Assembly (NCBI GenBank): GCA_022827045.1
Contig: JAJDTQ010000175.1
Location: forward strand, 12,832-76,831
Origin: Candidatus Binatia bacterium
GTDB taxonomy: Bacteria; Desulfobacterota_B; Binatia; UBA9968; JAJDTQ01
Direction: 5' to 3'
DNA: 64,000 nucleotides
Positions within the stretch are counted from its first letter, which is position 1, and the number at the start of each line of letters is the position of its first letter. Of the stretch, positions 16,104 to 24,742 are shown in pieces. The notes under the pieces are model-generated. The model was given only the letters and a program-made list of their open reading frames with translations. It did no database searches and was not told the DNA's origin. The translations under genes were made by a program, and so were the position numbers.

Positions 16104-18032
16104 ATGACATCGGGAACGGCGTTTGGTGGCCATCATGGTGGGACCAGGTCCCGTGGGCGGTCTTGGGCAGGGTTGGCGCTGGTGGTCCTGCTGTCGGCTG
16201 TCGGCCTGTCGATGCCTCGCCCCGCGGCCGCGATGCAGCTCCCCGCCAACGACAGTGGCATCACCGGGTACTTCGACACCACGGTTTCCATGGGCGCGGC
16301 CATGCGCGTCTCCGGGCGTGACGAGCGCCTCTTCAGCATCCGCAGCGGCGGCAAGGCCCGTTCCTTCAACAGCGACGACGGCAATCTCAACTACGACCGG
16401 GGCGATCTCGTATCGCTCAGCGCCAAGGTGAACCACGAGCTGCAGCTCAGTCTGGAGAACCAGGGAGCGGACCTGGGTCTGTTCGGCCGGGTACTGTACT
16501 TCTACGACCAGGTGGTCGCCGACGGCGACACCGACCACAAGCCCCTGACCGCGGCCGCGAAGCGACACGCCGGGCGTGACTTCAAGCTGCTGGACGCCTA
16601 CGCCACCGGCGATTTCGATGCCGGTGCCGTGCCGGTCTCGGTTCGGCTGGGCAACCAGGTCATAAGCTGGGGCGAGAGCGTCTTCCTTCGCGGCGGCATC
16701 AACTCCGTCAGCCCGGCCGACATCTCCAGGTTGCGCGTCGCCGGCGCGGAATTGCGGGACGTGCTCATCCCGGTCCCCGCGGCCAACGTCAAGCTGGGCA
16801 TCGGCGACAGCGTTTTCCTGGAAGGCTTCTATCAGTTCCGTTGGGCCCACACCGAGGTCGAAGCAAAAGGCACATTCTTCTCCGTCAGGGATATCGCGGG
16901 TCCCGGGGCGGACACCATTCATCTGGGACTCGGCGAGCGGGGGGACGACACGGGCGGCGTGCCCGATCCCGGTTGCCGGAGCGCTGCCAACCCGAGGGGT
17001 CTGTGCTCCCGTGTGCCGCGTGCCGCCGACCGGGATGCCGGCCACGACGGTCAGTTCGGCGTGGCCTTGCGCTACTTTGCGGCGGCGCTCAACGACGCCG
17101 AACTGGGCCTCTACTACTCGCGTATTCACAGCCGTCTGCCGCTGGTGTCGCTCATCGCCGGCGACCCGCAAACCATGCTTACCCCGCAGGCGGATTATGC
17201 CGGTTCAATGCGGTATTTCCGGGAGTTCCCCGAGGATATCGACGTCGTGGGCGCGAGTTTCAACGGCGAGTTGGGGTCCAGTGGTTTCGCCGTCCAGGGC
17301 GAGATCGCCTATCGCCGCAATCAGCCGCTCCAGGTCGACAACGCGGAGCTTGTCTTTTCCGCGTACTCGCCGCTGCGGGAACTCGCGGCCCGGGCGGCTG
17401 CCTTGCCGCCGCGGCATCCCGCCAAGCAGCTGCTGACGGGTCTGGCAGGCCTCGGCAGGTTGTTCGGCCAGAGCCAGACCGGTCCGGTGGGACCGGGCGA
17501 AAAGGTTGAGGGCTTTCGCCGCAAGGACGTCGTGCAGGGCTCCCTCGCGGTCACGAAAGCGTTGGGGCCCATGCTGGGGGCCGGGGATGTGCTGCTGCTG
17601 GCCGAGGCGGGCTTTACTCAGGTCCAGGGTATGGAGGACAAGTCCGTGCTCCGCTACGACGGACCGGCCACGTACACCAGCGGCACCCATGAATATACGG
17701 TGCGGGGAATCCAGCCGGAGACCCAGGTGGGCGGCTTCGCCGATCCGTTCTCCTGGGGTTATCGGGCGGTGATGAGAGCGACCTACAGCAACGCGCTGGG
17801 GCCGGTCAGTCTGATGCCTCGGGTCGCCTTTGCCCACGACGTCAACGGCACGACCCCCGGCCCCATCGGCAACTTCGTCGAGGGCCGCAAGACGGTGACG
17901 CTGTCGTTGGGCGCGAGCTATCTGGTGTCGTGGCGGGCCGAGCTCTCCTACACCAACTTCTTCGGCGCGGGCCGGCACAACCTGCTCGGCGACCGCGACT
18001 TCGTGTCGCTCACGGCAAGCTATTCCTTTTAG
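16104..18032 (+). CDS. DUF1302 family outer-membrane protein
   Basis: 642 residues from ATG 16104. Signal peptide: Arg-rich start, hydrophobic LALVVLLSAVGLS, cleavage near AAAMQ. The N-terminal signature SGITGYFDTTVSMGAAMRV and DRGDLVSLSAKVNHEL are typical of DUF1302. Later alternating amphipathic strands and a terminal FVSLTASYSF with final Phe suit an outer-membrane beta-barrel. DUF1302 and DUF1329 genes are usually adjacent, as here, often near steroid, alkyl or aromatic degradation genes, and are thought to help uptake or export of hydrophobic compounds. Confidence 0.85.
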   Translation: MTSGTAFGGHHGGTRSRGRSWAGLALVVLLSAVGLSMPRPAAAMQLPANDSGITGYFDTTVSMGAAMRVSGRDERLFSIRSGGKARSFNSDDGNLNYDRGDLVSLSAKVNHELQLSLENQGADLGLFGRVLYFYDQVVADGDTDHKPLTAAAKRHAGRDFKLLDAYATGDFDAGAVPVSVRLGNQVISWGESVFLRGGINSVSPADISRLRVAGAELRDVLIPVPAANVKLGIGDSVFLEGFYQFRWAHTEVEAKGTFFSVRDIAGPGADTIHLGLGERGDDTGGVPDPGCRSAANPRGLCSRVPRAADRDAGHDGQFGVALRYFAAALNDAELGLYYSRIHSRLPLVSLIAGDPQTMLTPQADYAGSMRYFREFPEDIDVVGASFNGELGSSGFAVQGEIAYRRNQPLQVDNAELVFSAYSPLRELAARAAALPPRHPAKQLLTGLAGLGRLFGQSQTGPVGPGEKVEGFRRKDVVQGSLAVTKALGPMLGAGDVLLLAEAGFTQVQGMEDKSVLRYDGPATYTSGTHEYTVRGIQPETQVGGFADPFSWGYRAVMRATYSNALGPVSLMPRVAFAHDVNGTTPGPIGNFVEGRKTVTLSLGASYLVSWRAELSYTNFFGAGRHNLLGDRDFVSLTASYSF

Positions 18033-18072
18033 TTTGCAAGCATCTCGGATAGTCTCTCAAGGGATGGATGAC

Positions 18073-19437
18073 ATGAAGGCACGATGGGCCATGCACGCAG
18101 CCGCACTCGTGGTGGCGCTGGTCGCGGCGGCGCCGGCGGCGGCCAAGGTCACGGCTGCGGAGGCCGCCAGACTGGGCGCCGAGTTGACGCCGTTGGGGGC
18201 CGCCCGGGCGGGCAACGAATCCGGCACCATACCCGCGTGGGAAGGCGGCATCAAGGAGCCGCCGCCCGGCTACCGGCGCGGCAAGCATCTCGTCGACCCG
18301 TTCCCGGACGACAAGCCGCTCTTCACCATCACGGCGGACAATTTCCGGAAATACGAGGCCAACCTCACGCCCGGCCAGGTCGCGGTGATCCAACGCTATC
18401 CCAAGACCTACCGGATGCCGGTCTACCAGACGCGACGTACGGCGTCGCTGCCGCCGCGCATCTACGAGCGGACCATCGCCAACGCCACCACGGCGATGCT
18501 CACCGAGGACGGCAACGGTGTGGTGAACGCCGCCGAGGGCGTCCCCTTTCCGATTCCCAAGAACGGCCTCGAAGCCATCTGGAACCATCTTCTGCGCTAC
18601 CGCGGCAAGTCCGCGCGCGTTACCAGCGGTCAGGCCGCACCCACCGCGGCCGGCGCCTACGTCGTGGTGCAAATCCGGGAGCAGGTGCTGTGGGGGTATC
18701 AGCAGCCGGGCGCCACCACCGACAACATCGACAACAAGCTCGCCTATTTCCTGCAAGAGGTGCTGTCCCCGGCCAGACTGGCGGGCACGTTCGTTCTCGT
18801 TCACGAGACCCTGAACCAGGCCGCGGAGCCGCGCAAGGCCTGGGTCTACAACCCCGGACAGCGCCGCGTCCGGCGTGCCGCCAACGTCGGCTACGACAAC
18901 CCCGGCACCGGCTCCGACGGCCAGCGCACCAACGACCAGGCGGACATGTACAACGGCGCGCCGGACCGGTACGACTGGAAGCTGGTGGGCAAGCGGGAAG
19001 TCTACATCCCCTACAACAGCTACAAACTGGCCAGCGACCGCTATCGCTTCGGCGACATCCTGAAGCCCGGCCACATCAACCCGGACCTTACGCGTTACGA
19101 ACTGCACCGGGTGTGGGTGGTGGAGGCGACGTTGAAGCAGGGCACCCGCCACATCTATCCGCGTCGCACCTTCTATCTCGACGAGGACAGTTGGCAGATC
19201 GCGGTGGCGGACCAGTATGACGCGCGCGGCAATCTCTGGCGGCTGAGTCAGTCTTGGATCGTCAACCACTACCAGGTGCCGGTGCTGTGGCAGACAGGAA
19301 CCGCGGTCTACGATGTCCAGAACGGACGCTACGTGGCCAAGGGTCTGACCAATGAATACGAGGCGGCGGAGTTCGACGTTCCGTTGGAACGAAGGAAGTT
19401 CACGCCCCAGGCGTTGCGCCGGCGCGGCCGCCGTTAG
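18073..19437 (+). CDS. DUF1329 family periplasmic/outer-membrane protein
   Basis: 454 residues from ATG 18073 (AAGGGA eight bases upstream; ATG 18064 is an alternative). Signal peptide MKARWAMHAAALVVALVAA ends near AAA-K. The mature protein opens TAAEAARLGAELTPLGAARAGN, then IPAWEGGI, the DUF1329 signature. The fold is LolA/LolB-like, suggesting carriage of hydrophobic molecules between membranes. It starts 40 bases after the DUF1302 stop, its usual partner. Its TAG stop is made by the first bases of the second hairpin element at 19435. Confidence 0.85.
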   Translation: MKARWAMHAAALVVALVAAAPAAAKVTAAEAARLGAELTPLGAARAGNESGTIPAWEGGIKEPPPGYRRGKHLVDPFPDDKPLFTITADNFRKYEANLTPGQVAVIQRYPKTYRMPVYQTRRTASLPPRIYERTIANATTAMLTEDGNGVVNAAEGVPFPIPKNGLEAIWNHLLRYRGKSARVTSGQAAPTAAGAYVVVQIREQVLWGYQQPGATTDNIDNKLAYFLQEVLSPARLAGTFVLVHETLNQAAEPRKAWVYNPGQRRVRRAANVGYDNPGTGSDGQRTNDQADMYNGAPDRYDWKLVGKREVYIPYNSYKLASDRYRFGDILKPGHINPDLTRYELHRVWVVEATLKQGTRHIYPRRTFYLDEDSWQIAVADQYDARGNLWRLSQSWIVNHYQVPVLWQTGTAVYDVQNGRYVAKGLTNEYEAAEFDVPLERRKFTPQALRRRGRR

Positions 19438-19597
19438 TGTCCTGCCTGGTTAATTCGCGCCATAATCTGCTTGTCTTTTTCGTCGTCGGCTGCGTTGCTC
19501 TTCCTCGCGTGGTGGCTGCCACTGCTCGTCATCGCGCCTTGCCGACAACGAAAAATCCTGCGCATCTTATGGCGCGAATTAACCAGACAGGACACTA
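19435..19597 (-). mobile_element. 163-bp MITE-like hairpin element, copy 2 (reverse orientation)
   Basis: Same length and architecture as copy 1: 31-bp arms (19435-19465 and 19567-19597) starting TAGTGTC, one mismatch between them, a 15-bp second stem (19476-19490 with 19541-19555) and a GTGG/CCAC cap (19509-19522). The core matches the reverse complement of copy 1 at 91 of 101 bases. The arms differ from copy 1 at nine positions where both sides changed together, plus one wobble. TA flanks both ends. It forms the stop codon of the DUF1329 gene. Confidence 0.8.
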
Positions 19598-19643
19598 GTA
19601 TTCCGCTTCACACCCCGGAAGGGCTCACAACAACACGAACGAT

Positions 19644-20801
19644 TCATTGTTGGACGCCGTGGGGGTCCAACGCGTCCCGAAGACCGTCACCGATGTAGTT
19701 GAACGCCATGACGGTGACGAATATCAGGACGCCGGGGATCAGGATCCACGGGTGGAAGCGGATCTGCGCGATGTCCATGGCCAGGGCCAGCATGTTGCCC
19801 CAGGAAGCCTCGGGATCCTGGATGCCGAGGCCGATGAGGCTCAAGCCGGATTCCCCAAGGATGTAACCTGGTATCGACATGGTCGCCGCGACGATGGCGT
19901 ACGAGAACGTGTTGGGCAACACGTGGCGGATAATGATGCGTGAATTGGGAACGCCCATGGCGCGCGCGCTTGCGACGTAGTCCATCTCGGAGATGGACAA
20001 TACGAGGCCGCGGATGATCCGCGCCAGGCTGGCCCAGCCGATGAAGCTCAGTATGACCACGATGGCCAGATATGTCTCGAAGGACGACCAGTCCGCCGGA
20101 ATCGCCGCACGCAGCGCCAGGAGAAGGTAGAAACCCGGCATCATCATCAGCATCTCGCACAGGCGCTGAATCACCATGTCCGTGCGGCCTCCGAAATAGC
20201 CGGAGGCGCCGCCGATCAGCATGCCCAGCACGAAGGTGATGGCTACTCCAACCAGCCCCACCGACAGCGACACGCGGCTGCCGTACAACAGGCGGGAGAG
20301 GACATCGCGGCCGAAACTGTCCGAGCCGAGCAGGAAGAGCATGGGCCGGTTGGGGTCGTTGTCGGAGAATTTCTCCACGCCGCGCAATCCGAAGAGATGC
20401 AGCCGGGTTTCGATGAGTCCCAGGAAACGGTAGCGGTCTCCGGTGACGAAGAACCCGATGGGATAGGTGGCGCCGGGCAACTCGCGGTAGACCTTGCGCT
20501 GGTTCTCGTCGAACTCGAAGGCGCTGTTGCGGATGTAGGGCCATCTCAAGCCGTCCTCGTCCGAAATGTGGATCCACGTGATCATGGGCGGATGGTAGGC
20601 CTTCTTGCGGGCGCTGGCCGCATAGTGGTGAGGCGCGAGGAAACCCGCGAAGATGGCGGCGCCGTAGAGAACCAGGAGGATCCAGAATCCGAGCATGGCG
20701 AGACGGTTGCGCCGGAGGCGGGAGACCGTGCGCCGGAACGGAGAGTTGGACCCGGGTGTCCCGCGGTTCCGGCGGGCGGCGTTGTCGGTCTCGGGGGGCA
20801 T
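19644..20801 (-). CDS. ABC transporter permease, DppC/OppC/YejE type
   Basis: 385 residues from ATG 20801. A cytoplasmic N-tail, TM1 (LAMLGFWILLVLYGAAIFAGF), a periplasmic loop of about 110 residues as in YejE, then five TM segments. LLGSDSFGRDVLSRLLYGSR is the OppC signature before TM2, and EMDYVASARAMGVPNSRII is the EAA loop that docks the ATPase. Final gene of the leftward SBP-permease-permease set; its start is five bases from the stop of the first permease gene. The usual ATPase genes (DppD/DppF) do not follow; instead the hairpin element and the convergent DUF1329 gene do. Confidence 0.85.
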   Translation of the reverse strand: MPPETDNAARRNRGTPGSNSPFRRTVSRLRRNRLAMLGFWILLVLYGAAIFAGFLAPHHYAASARKKAYHPPMITWIHISDEDGLRWPYIRNSAFEFDENQRKVYRELPGATYPIGFFVTGDRYRFLGLIETRLHLFGLRGVEKFSDNDPNRPMLFLLGSDSFGRDVLSRLLYGSRVSLSVGLVGVAITFVLGMLIGGASGYFGGRTDMVIQRLCEMLMMMPGFYLLLALRAAIPADWSSFETYLAIVVILSFIGWASLARIIRGLVLSISEMDYVASARAMGVPNSRIIIRHVLPNTFSYAIVAATMSIPGYILGESGLSLIGLGIQDPEASWGNMLALAMDIAQIRFHPWILIPGVLIFVTVMAFNYIGDGLRDALDPHGVQQ

Positions 20802-20806
20802 GGCAA

Positions 20807-22672
20807 CTACCTGTAACTGATCCGTGGATCGACCCAGGCCAGCAGGATGTCGGCGAGCAGGTTGCCGATGATCAGCAACAGCCCGCCGGCCAGGGAACTG
20901 GCCATTACGACGTAGATGTCGTAGGAACGCACGGCTGTAAGCATCAGTTGTCCGATGCCGGGGTAGCCGAAAACGATCTCCACTAGGGCCGAGCCGCCGA
21001 TGAGGGTCGGCAGCAGGGAGCCGAAGCCTGCCACGAACGGGGTGATGGCGTTCCTCAGGATGTGCTTGTAGTTGACCATGGCGTTGGAGAGGCCCTTGGC
21101 CCGTGCCGTGACCACGAACTGCATGTGGCTCTTGTCCAGGAACTCCGCCCGCAGCACGCGGACCAGCGCGGCCATGGAGCCGGTTCCGAGCACGATCACG
21201 GGCAGAACGAGGTGACGGGCCACGTCCATCATCCGTCCCCAGGTGTCGAGCTCGTGGTAGTTCGCCGACGTGAGTCCGCCGATGGGGAGCCATTCGTAAA
21301 ACGGGTTGTTGGGGTTGAAGTCGTAGGTCAGGGTTACGGCATAGAGCAGCAACAGCGCGAAGAAGAAAGAGGGGATCGCCAAGCCCATGTAAGCCATGAA
21401 GCCGAACGCCTTGTCGCTCCAGGAATAGGGATGCGTGGCCGAGTAGATCCCGATGGGTAGCGACAGAAGCCAGGTGAAGAGAATGGCCAGGACGTTCAGC
21501 AGCATGGTGTTCTTGAGAAAGGGCCACATGGTGGTCCACACGGGCTGGCGGTTCTCAATGGATCTGCCGAAGTCCGGCATGCCGATGTGGAAGCCGCTGC
21601 CGGCCTTGACGAGCCGGACCTCGTCCACGAAGAGGGATCCCGGGACATCGCTGCGGAAGGAGATCGAACCCATGCGCGTGGTGTCCACCTTCGCGGCGCG
21701 GAGCTCCGCCAAAGGGACCGAGAGTGACGTGGTGACGTTGTCGGGCAGGAGCAGCTCGGTGGCGTAGACGTTGGAATCCGCGTCCCGGAAGGTCACGGTC
21801 GCGGTCATGCGCGGCGGCGCTTCCGGGATGATCCTGAAGGTCACACGGTCGCAACGCGCCGGCTCTGCCAGCCCGGGTGGGAAGGCATTGCGGACCAGCG
21901 CCAGGCGCCGGGTCGGATCAAGGGAGTGACGTGCCCTGGCCAACACCGCATTCCCCGCGTGATAGGCGACCTCCATCACCGCGGGTCTTCCACCGCGCTG
22001 GCGCGCGAAAAGAAACAGCCCCTTGAGCCGCGTCCGGTCCACTCCGAAGCGGGCGTAGTCGGCGTCTGTCAGCGCCACCGAGACCGGCTTGTCGGCGGCG
22101 ACGGATCGGCGCTCCTGGAAAGCCTTTCCGCCCCTGTCCTGGATGCGCAGGAAAATGTCCGCGCCGTGAACCCGGTCGTTGCGGAGGTCCATTTCGATGG
22201 AACGAAATTCATCCCCCGACCAGTGGTTCCAGGCGTGTTGACCGGCCGTGTTGGGGTTGTCCGTCTTTCGCAATACGCCGACACCTCCGGCCGCGTTGAA
22301 GTTGAACCCGAGTCCGAATGTGCCGTCCGCTTGCGGGACAAGGACAGGCGTGGCGTTGCCGGAGATCTTGTAGGCGTTACGGTTGGCGGCGAGATCGGAG
22401 TATTCGAAGTCGGCGACGCGAATGCGCTCGCGGGCGAAACGGATGTCGAACAACACGCCGCGCAACCACCGCAGGTATTGGTTGCCCCAGCCCTTGTCGG
22501 CGCCGAACTCGCGTTTCCACTGGCGCAGTTGCCGCTGATCGAGATCGGGTTGGAGCGCCCACTGGTCGAAATAGTCCCCCGGCGCGATCTGGATGATCAT
22601 GAAGATCACGAAGGTCAGGCCGAAGAGTGACGGAATCGTTATCAGCAGCCGCCGTACGATGTAGGTCGTCAT
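20807..22672 (-). CDS. ABC transporter permease, DppB type, with large periplasmic insertion
   Basis: 621 residues from ATG 22672, about 300 longer than ordinary DppB/OppB. TM1 (RRLLITIPSLFGLTFVIFMI) is followed by YLRWLRGVLFDIRF, the usual first-loop motif. About 290 residues (roughly 76-365) of soluble beta-rich sequence interrupt before DFGRSIENRQPVW resumes the loop. Five more TM helices with the EAA-type MQFVVTARAKGLSNAMV complete the permease. The insertion seems to hold two related beta-sandwich units, each ending in a similar pattern (DRTRLKGLFLFARQ and DTTRMGSISFRSDV, the latter followed by SLFVDEVRLV). It would face the periplasm beside the binding protein, perhaps aiding capture of a glycosylated or polymeric ligand. 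Confidence 0.85.
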   Translation of the reverse strand: MTTYIVRRLLITIPSLFGLTFVIFMIIQIAPGDYFDQWALQPDLDQRQLRQWKREFGADKGWGNQYLRWLRGVLFDIRFARERIRVADFEYSDLAANRNAYKISGNATPVLVPQADGTFGLGFNFNAAGGVGVLRKTDNPNTAGQHAWNHWSGDEFRSIEMDLRNDRVHGADIFLRIQDRGGKAFQERRSVAADKPVSVALTDADYARFGVDRTRLKGLFLFARQRGGRPAVMEVAYHAGNAVLARARHSLDPTRRLALVRNAFPPGLAEPARCDRVTFRIIPEAPPRMTATVTFRDADSNVYATELLLPDNVTTSLSVPLAELRAAKVDTTRMGSISFRSDVPGSLFVDEVRLVKAGSGFHIGMPDFGRSIENRQPVWTTMWPFLKNTMLLNVLAILFTWLLSLPIGIYSATHPYSWSDKAFGFMAYMGLAIPSFFFALLLLYAVTLTYDFNPNNPFYEWLPIGGLTSANYHELDTWGRMMDVARHLVLPVIVLGTGSMAALVRVLRAEFLDKSHMQFVVTARAKGLSNAMVNYKHILRNAITPFVAGFGSLLPTLIGGSALVEIVFGYPGIGQLMLTAVRSYDIYVVMASSLAGGLLLIIGNLLADILLAWVDPRISYR

Positions 22673-22727
22673 GGTCGAATTGTCCCTGGCCCGCGCGACG
22701 TCGTCGCGCGGTGGCACGGACTACGGA

Positions 22728-24521
22728 TCATTTCAGGTAGAGTCGCCGTACGTCGAACAGCCCGAACAGGGTCGGCGTGACGTTGGCGAAGCGATTGCCG
22801 ATGGCCGTGATACGTTCGGCCAGGGCGGTATAGACGACGGGGACGTTGTCGGACGCGATCTTCTGGAACTCGTGGTAGATGGCGACCCGCTTTTCGTGGT
22901 CCAGTTCGCGGCTGCCGCTCACGAAGAGCTCGTCGATCCGCCTTTCCCACTCGGTGGCGGGTTGCTCCTGGTTCGGGAACCACAGGTGAAGCCGTTCGCC
23001 GGAATGCCAGAAGTTGATGCCGTGATGGGGCTCCACGCCGCCCGTGAAGCCTATGACGATGGCTTCCCAGTCGTAGGTGCTGGTGAGCTGCGACACCAGG
23101 GTATTGAACTCCAGAAACCGCAGGTTCACCCGGATGCCGATTCTCGCCAAGTCCTGCTTCATGATCGTGCATACCCGTTCCCGCACCGTGTTGCCGGAGT
23201 TGGTGGCCAGGTTGAACACGACGTTGTTGCCTTCGGCGTCTTCCCGTACGCCGTCGCCGTCGCCGTCGAACCAGCCCAGGCCGTCGAGCAGGGCGTTGGC
23301 CTTGTCGATGTCATAGGGGTAGCGGGTCACATTCGGGTTGTGGAAGTCGCCGGCCGCGGGGCTGACGGCGGCCCACTGCGGATAGCCGAGGCCGTTCATG
23401 ACGTTGTCGATGATGCTGTCCTTGTCGATGCTGTGGGCCAGGGCCTTCCTGAAGGCCAGTGTGCGGAACCACCCCAGCTTGACGGGATCGACGAAGGGCG
23501 CATCGTTCTTGGGATTCTTGCCGGCGTTCATGTTGAGGGCGAGGAAGGTGGTCCCGAAGTTCGGTCCCCTCTTGTACAGCGTGAAATTCTTGGCCGCCTC
23601 CTGCGGTTTCAGGATCGGGAAGTGCTCGCCTGTGACGTTCAGTATGTCGGTCTCACCGGCCTGGAACTTCAGCAGCGACGTGGCCAGGTTGGGTACCACC
23701 AGGTAGACGACCCGGTCGAGGTAGGGCAGGGGGTTCCCGGTCGCGTCCCGTTGCCAGTACCGCGGGTTCCGCTTGAGGACGATGCGCTCTCCCACGTCGT
23801 AGCGTTCGATGGTGAAGGGACCGGTGCCGATGATGTCCCCGGGCTCGGTGCCTACATCCCAGGTGGAGGTGAAGGTGCCGTCGTCCACGTGCCGTTCCAG
23901 GATGTGCCTGGGGTAGATCGAGGTGCTCATGCTCCGCAGGAAGGGCGCGAACGGCACCGGCAGGGTGAACTTCACGCTGTGCGGGCCGATCTTCTCGGCC
24001 TTGACCTGGCCTTTTTTCCAGGTCTGCGTCGCGGCGTCGAGGTAGCGGATGGTGAGCCCCGGCCGGGCCGAGGCGGGGATGTCGTCGTTGTAGATGATCT
24101 TCGAGAACGTGAAGATGACGTCGTCCGCGGAGAACGGCGCCCCGTCGGCCCACTTCACATCCTTGCGGAGAAAAAATGTCCAGACGAGGCCGTCCTCGGA
24201 CGACTCCCAGCGCTCGGCGAGGCTTGGCTCGATCTCCGCGTTGAGCCAGGAAGTCTCGACCAACCCTTCGAACACGTAGTCGAGAATCTCGCTCGACGAC
24301 GTCTCGGTGGAAATGGCCAGATTGAACGTCTTGGGCCCGGAGATCGTCGAGTAGGTGAGGGTTCCCCCCGGCTTGCCGATTCCGTGGCGGAACTCGGCGG
24401 CGTTCTGCTTCAGCCGGTCGACCAGCCCAAGGTCGCGAGAGCGGGCCGTTCCGGGGACCGTCAAACTCAGAACCGTTGCGGCGGCCGCGAGAACAAACAC
24501 AAGTCGCATGAGTTGAAACAT
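22728..24521 (-). CDS. ABC transporter substrate-binding protein, family 5 (peptide/nickel/oligosaccharide)
   Basis: 597 residues with a signal peptide (LVFVLAAAATVLSLTV, cut near TARS). GGTLTYSTISGPKTFN and the family-5 signature EPSLAERWESSEDGLVWTF near 100 lead into ADDVIFTF. A long C-lobe contains LPYLDRVVYLVV and MKQDLARIGIRVNLR. The length and composition suit YejA-type or oligopeptide-type binding proteins. GGAGG lies just before the ATG. First gene of the leftward ABC importer operon, 55 bases before the DppB-type gene. Ligand unknown. Confidence 0.88.
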   Translation of the reverse strand: MFQLMRLVFVLAAAATVLSLTVPGTARSRDLGLVDRLKQNAAEFRHGIGKPGGTLTYSTISGPKTFNLAISTETSSSEILDYVFEGLVETSWLNAEIEPSLAERWESSEDGLVWTFFLRKDVKWADGAPFSADDVIFTFSKIIYNDDIPASARPGLTIRYLDAATQTWKKGQVKAEKIGPHSVKFTLPVPFAPFLRSMSTSIYPRHILERHVDDGTFTSTWDVGTEPGDIIGTGPFTIERYDVGERIVLKRNPRYWQRDATGNPLPYLDRVVYLVVPNLATSLLKFQAGETDILNVTGEHFPILKPQEAAKNFTLYKRGPNFGTTFLALNMNAGKNPKNDAPFVDPVKLGWFRTLAFRKALAHSIDKDSIIDNVMNGLGYPQWAAVSPAAGDFHNPNVTRYPYDIDKANALLDGLGWFDGDGDGVREDAEGNNVVFNLATNSGNTVRERVCTIMKQDLARIGIRVNLRFLEFNTLVSQLTSTYDWEAIVIGFTGGVEPHHGINFWHSGERLHLWFPNQEQPATEWERRIDELFVSGSRELDHEKRVAIYHEFQKIASDNVPVVYTALAERITAIGNRFANVTPTLFGLFDVRRLYLK

Positions 24522-24538
24522 CTTTGCCTCCAGGCTCG

Positions 24539-24566
24539 AATATATTTTGGGGCATTGCGTTTACAA
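24539..24566 (-). promoter_or_regulatory. Possible promoter for the ABC importer operon
   Basis: Minus strand: -35 TTGTAA (4/6) at 24566-24561, 16-base spacer, -10 TATATT (5/6) at 24544-24539. The transcript would start about 11 bases before the ATG at 24521, leaving only the GGAGG ribosome site as leader, which makes this tentative. Confidence 0.35.
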
Positions 24567-24742
24567 ATCAAGCTACGGGCGTTCAAGGGGGCGGATGGCA
24601 AGTCGGCCGGCCCGGCACGACTTGACGGGGGCAGACCGTCAGTCTACCGTACGTCGTTGGGCTGACGCGGGGGTCGCGTCGAAACACAGTGTGGACATAC
24701 GCGGCCGGAAACTCCGGGAAGCGGGTAGACAAGGGGTTCTTG

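Noticed and set aside
22671..24665. 664-residue + strand frame opposite the ABC binding protein
   Set aside because: High-GC antisense shadow; the minus-strand gene has signal peptide, family motifs and a ribosome site.
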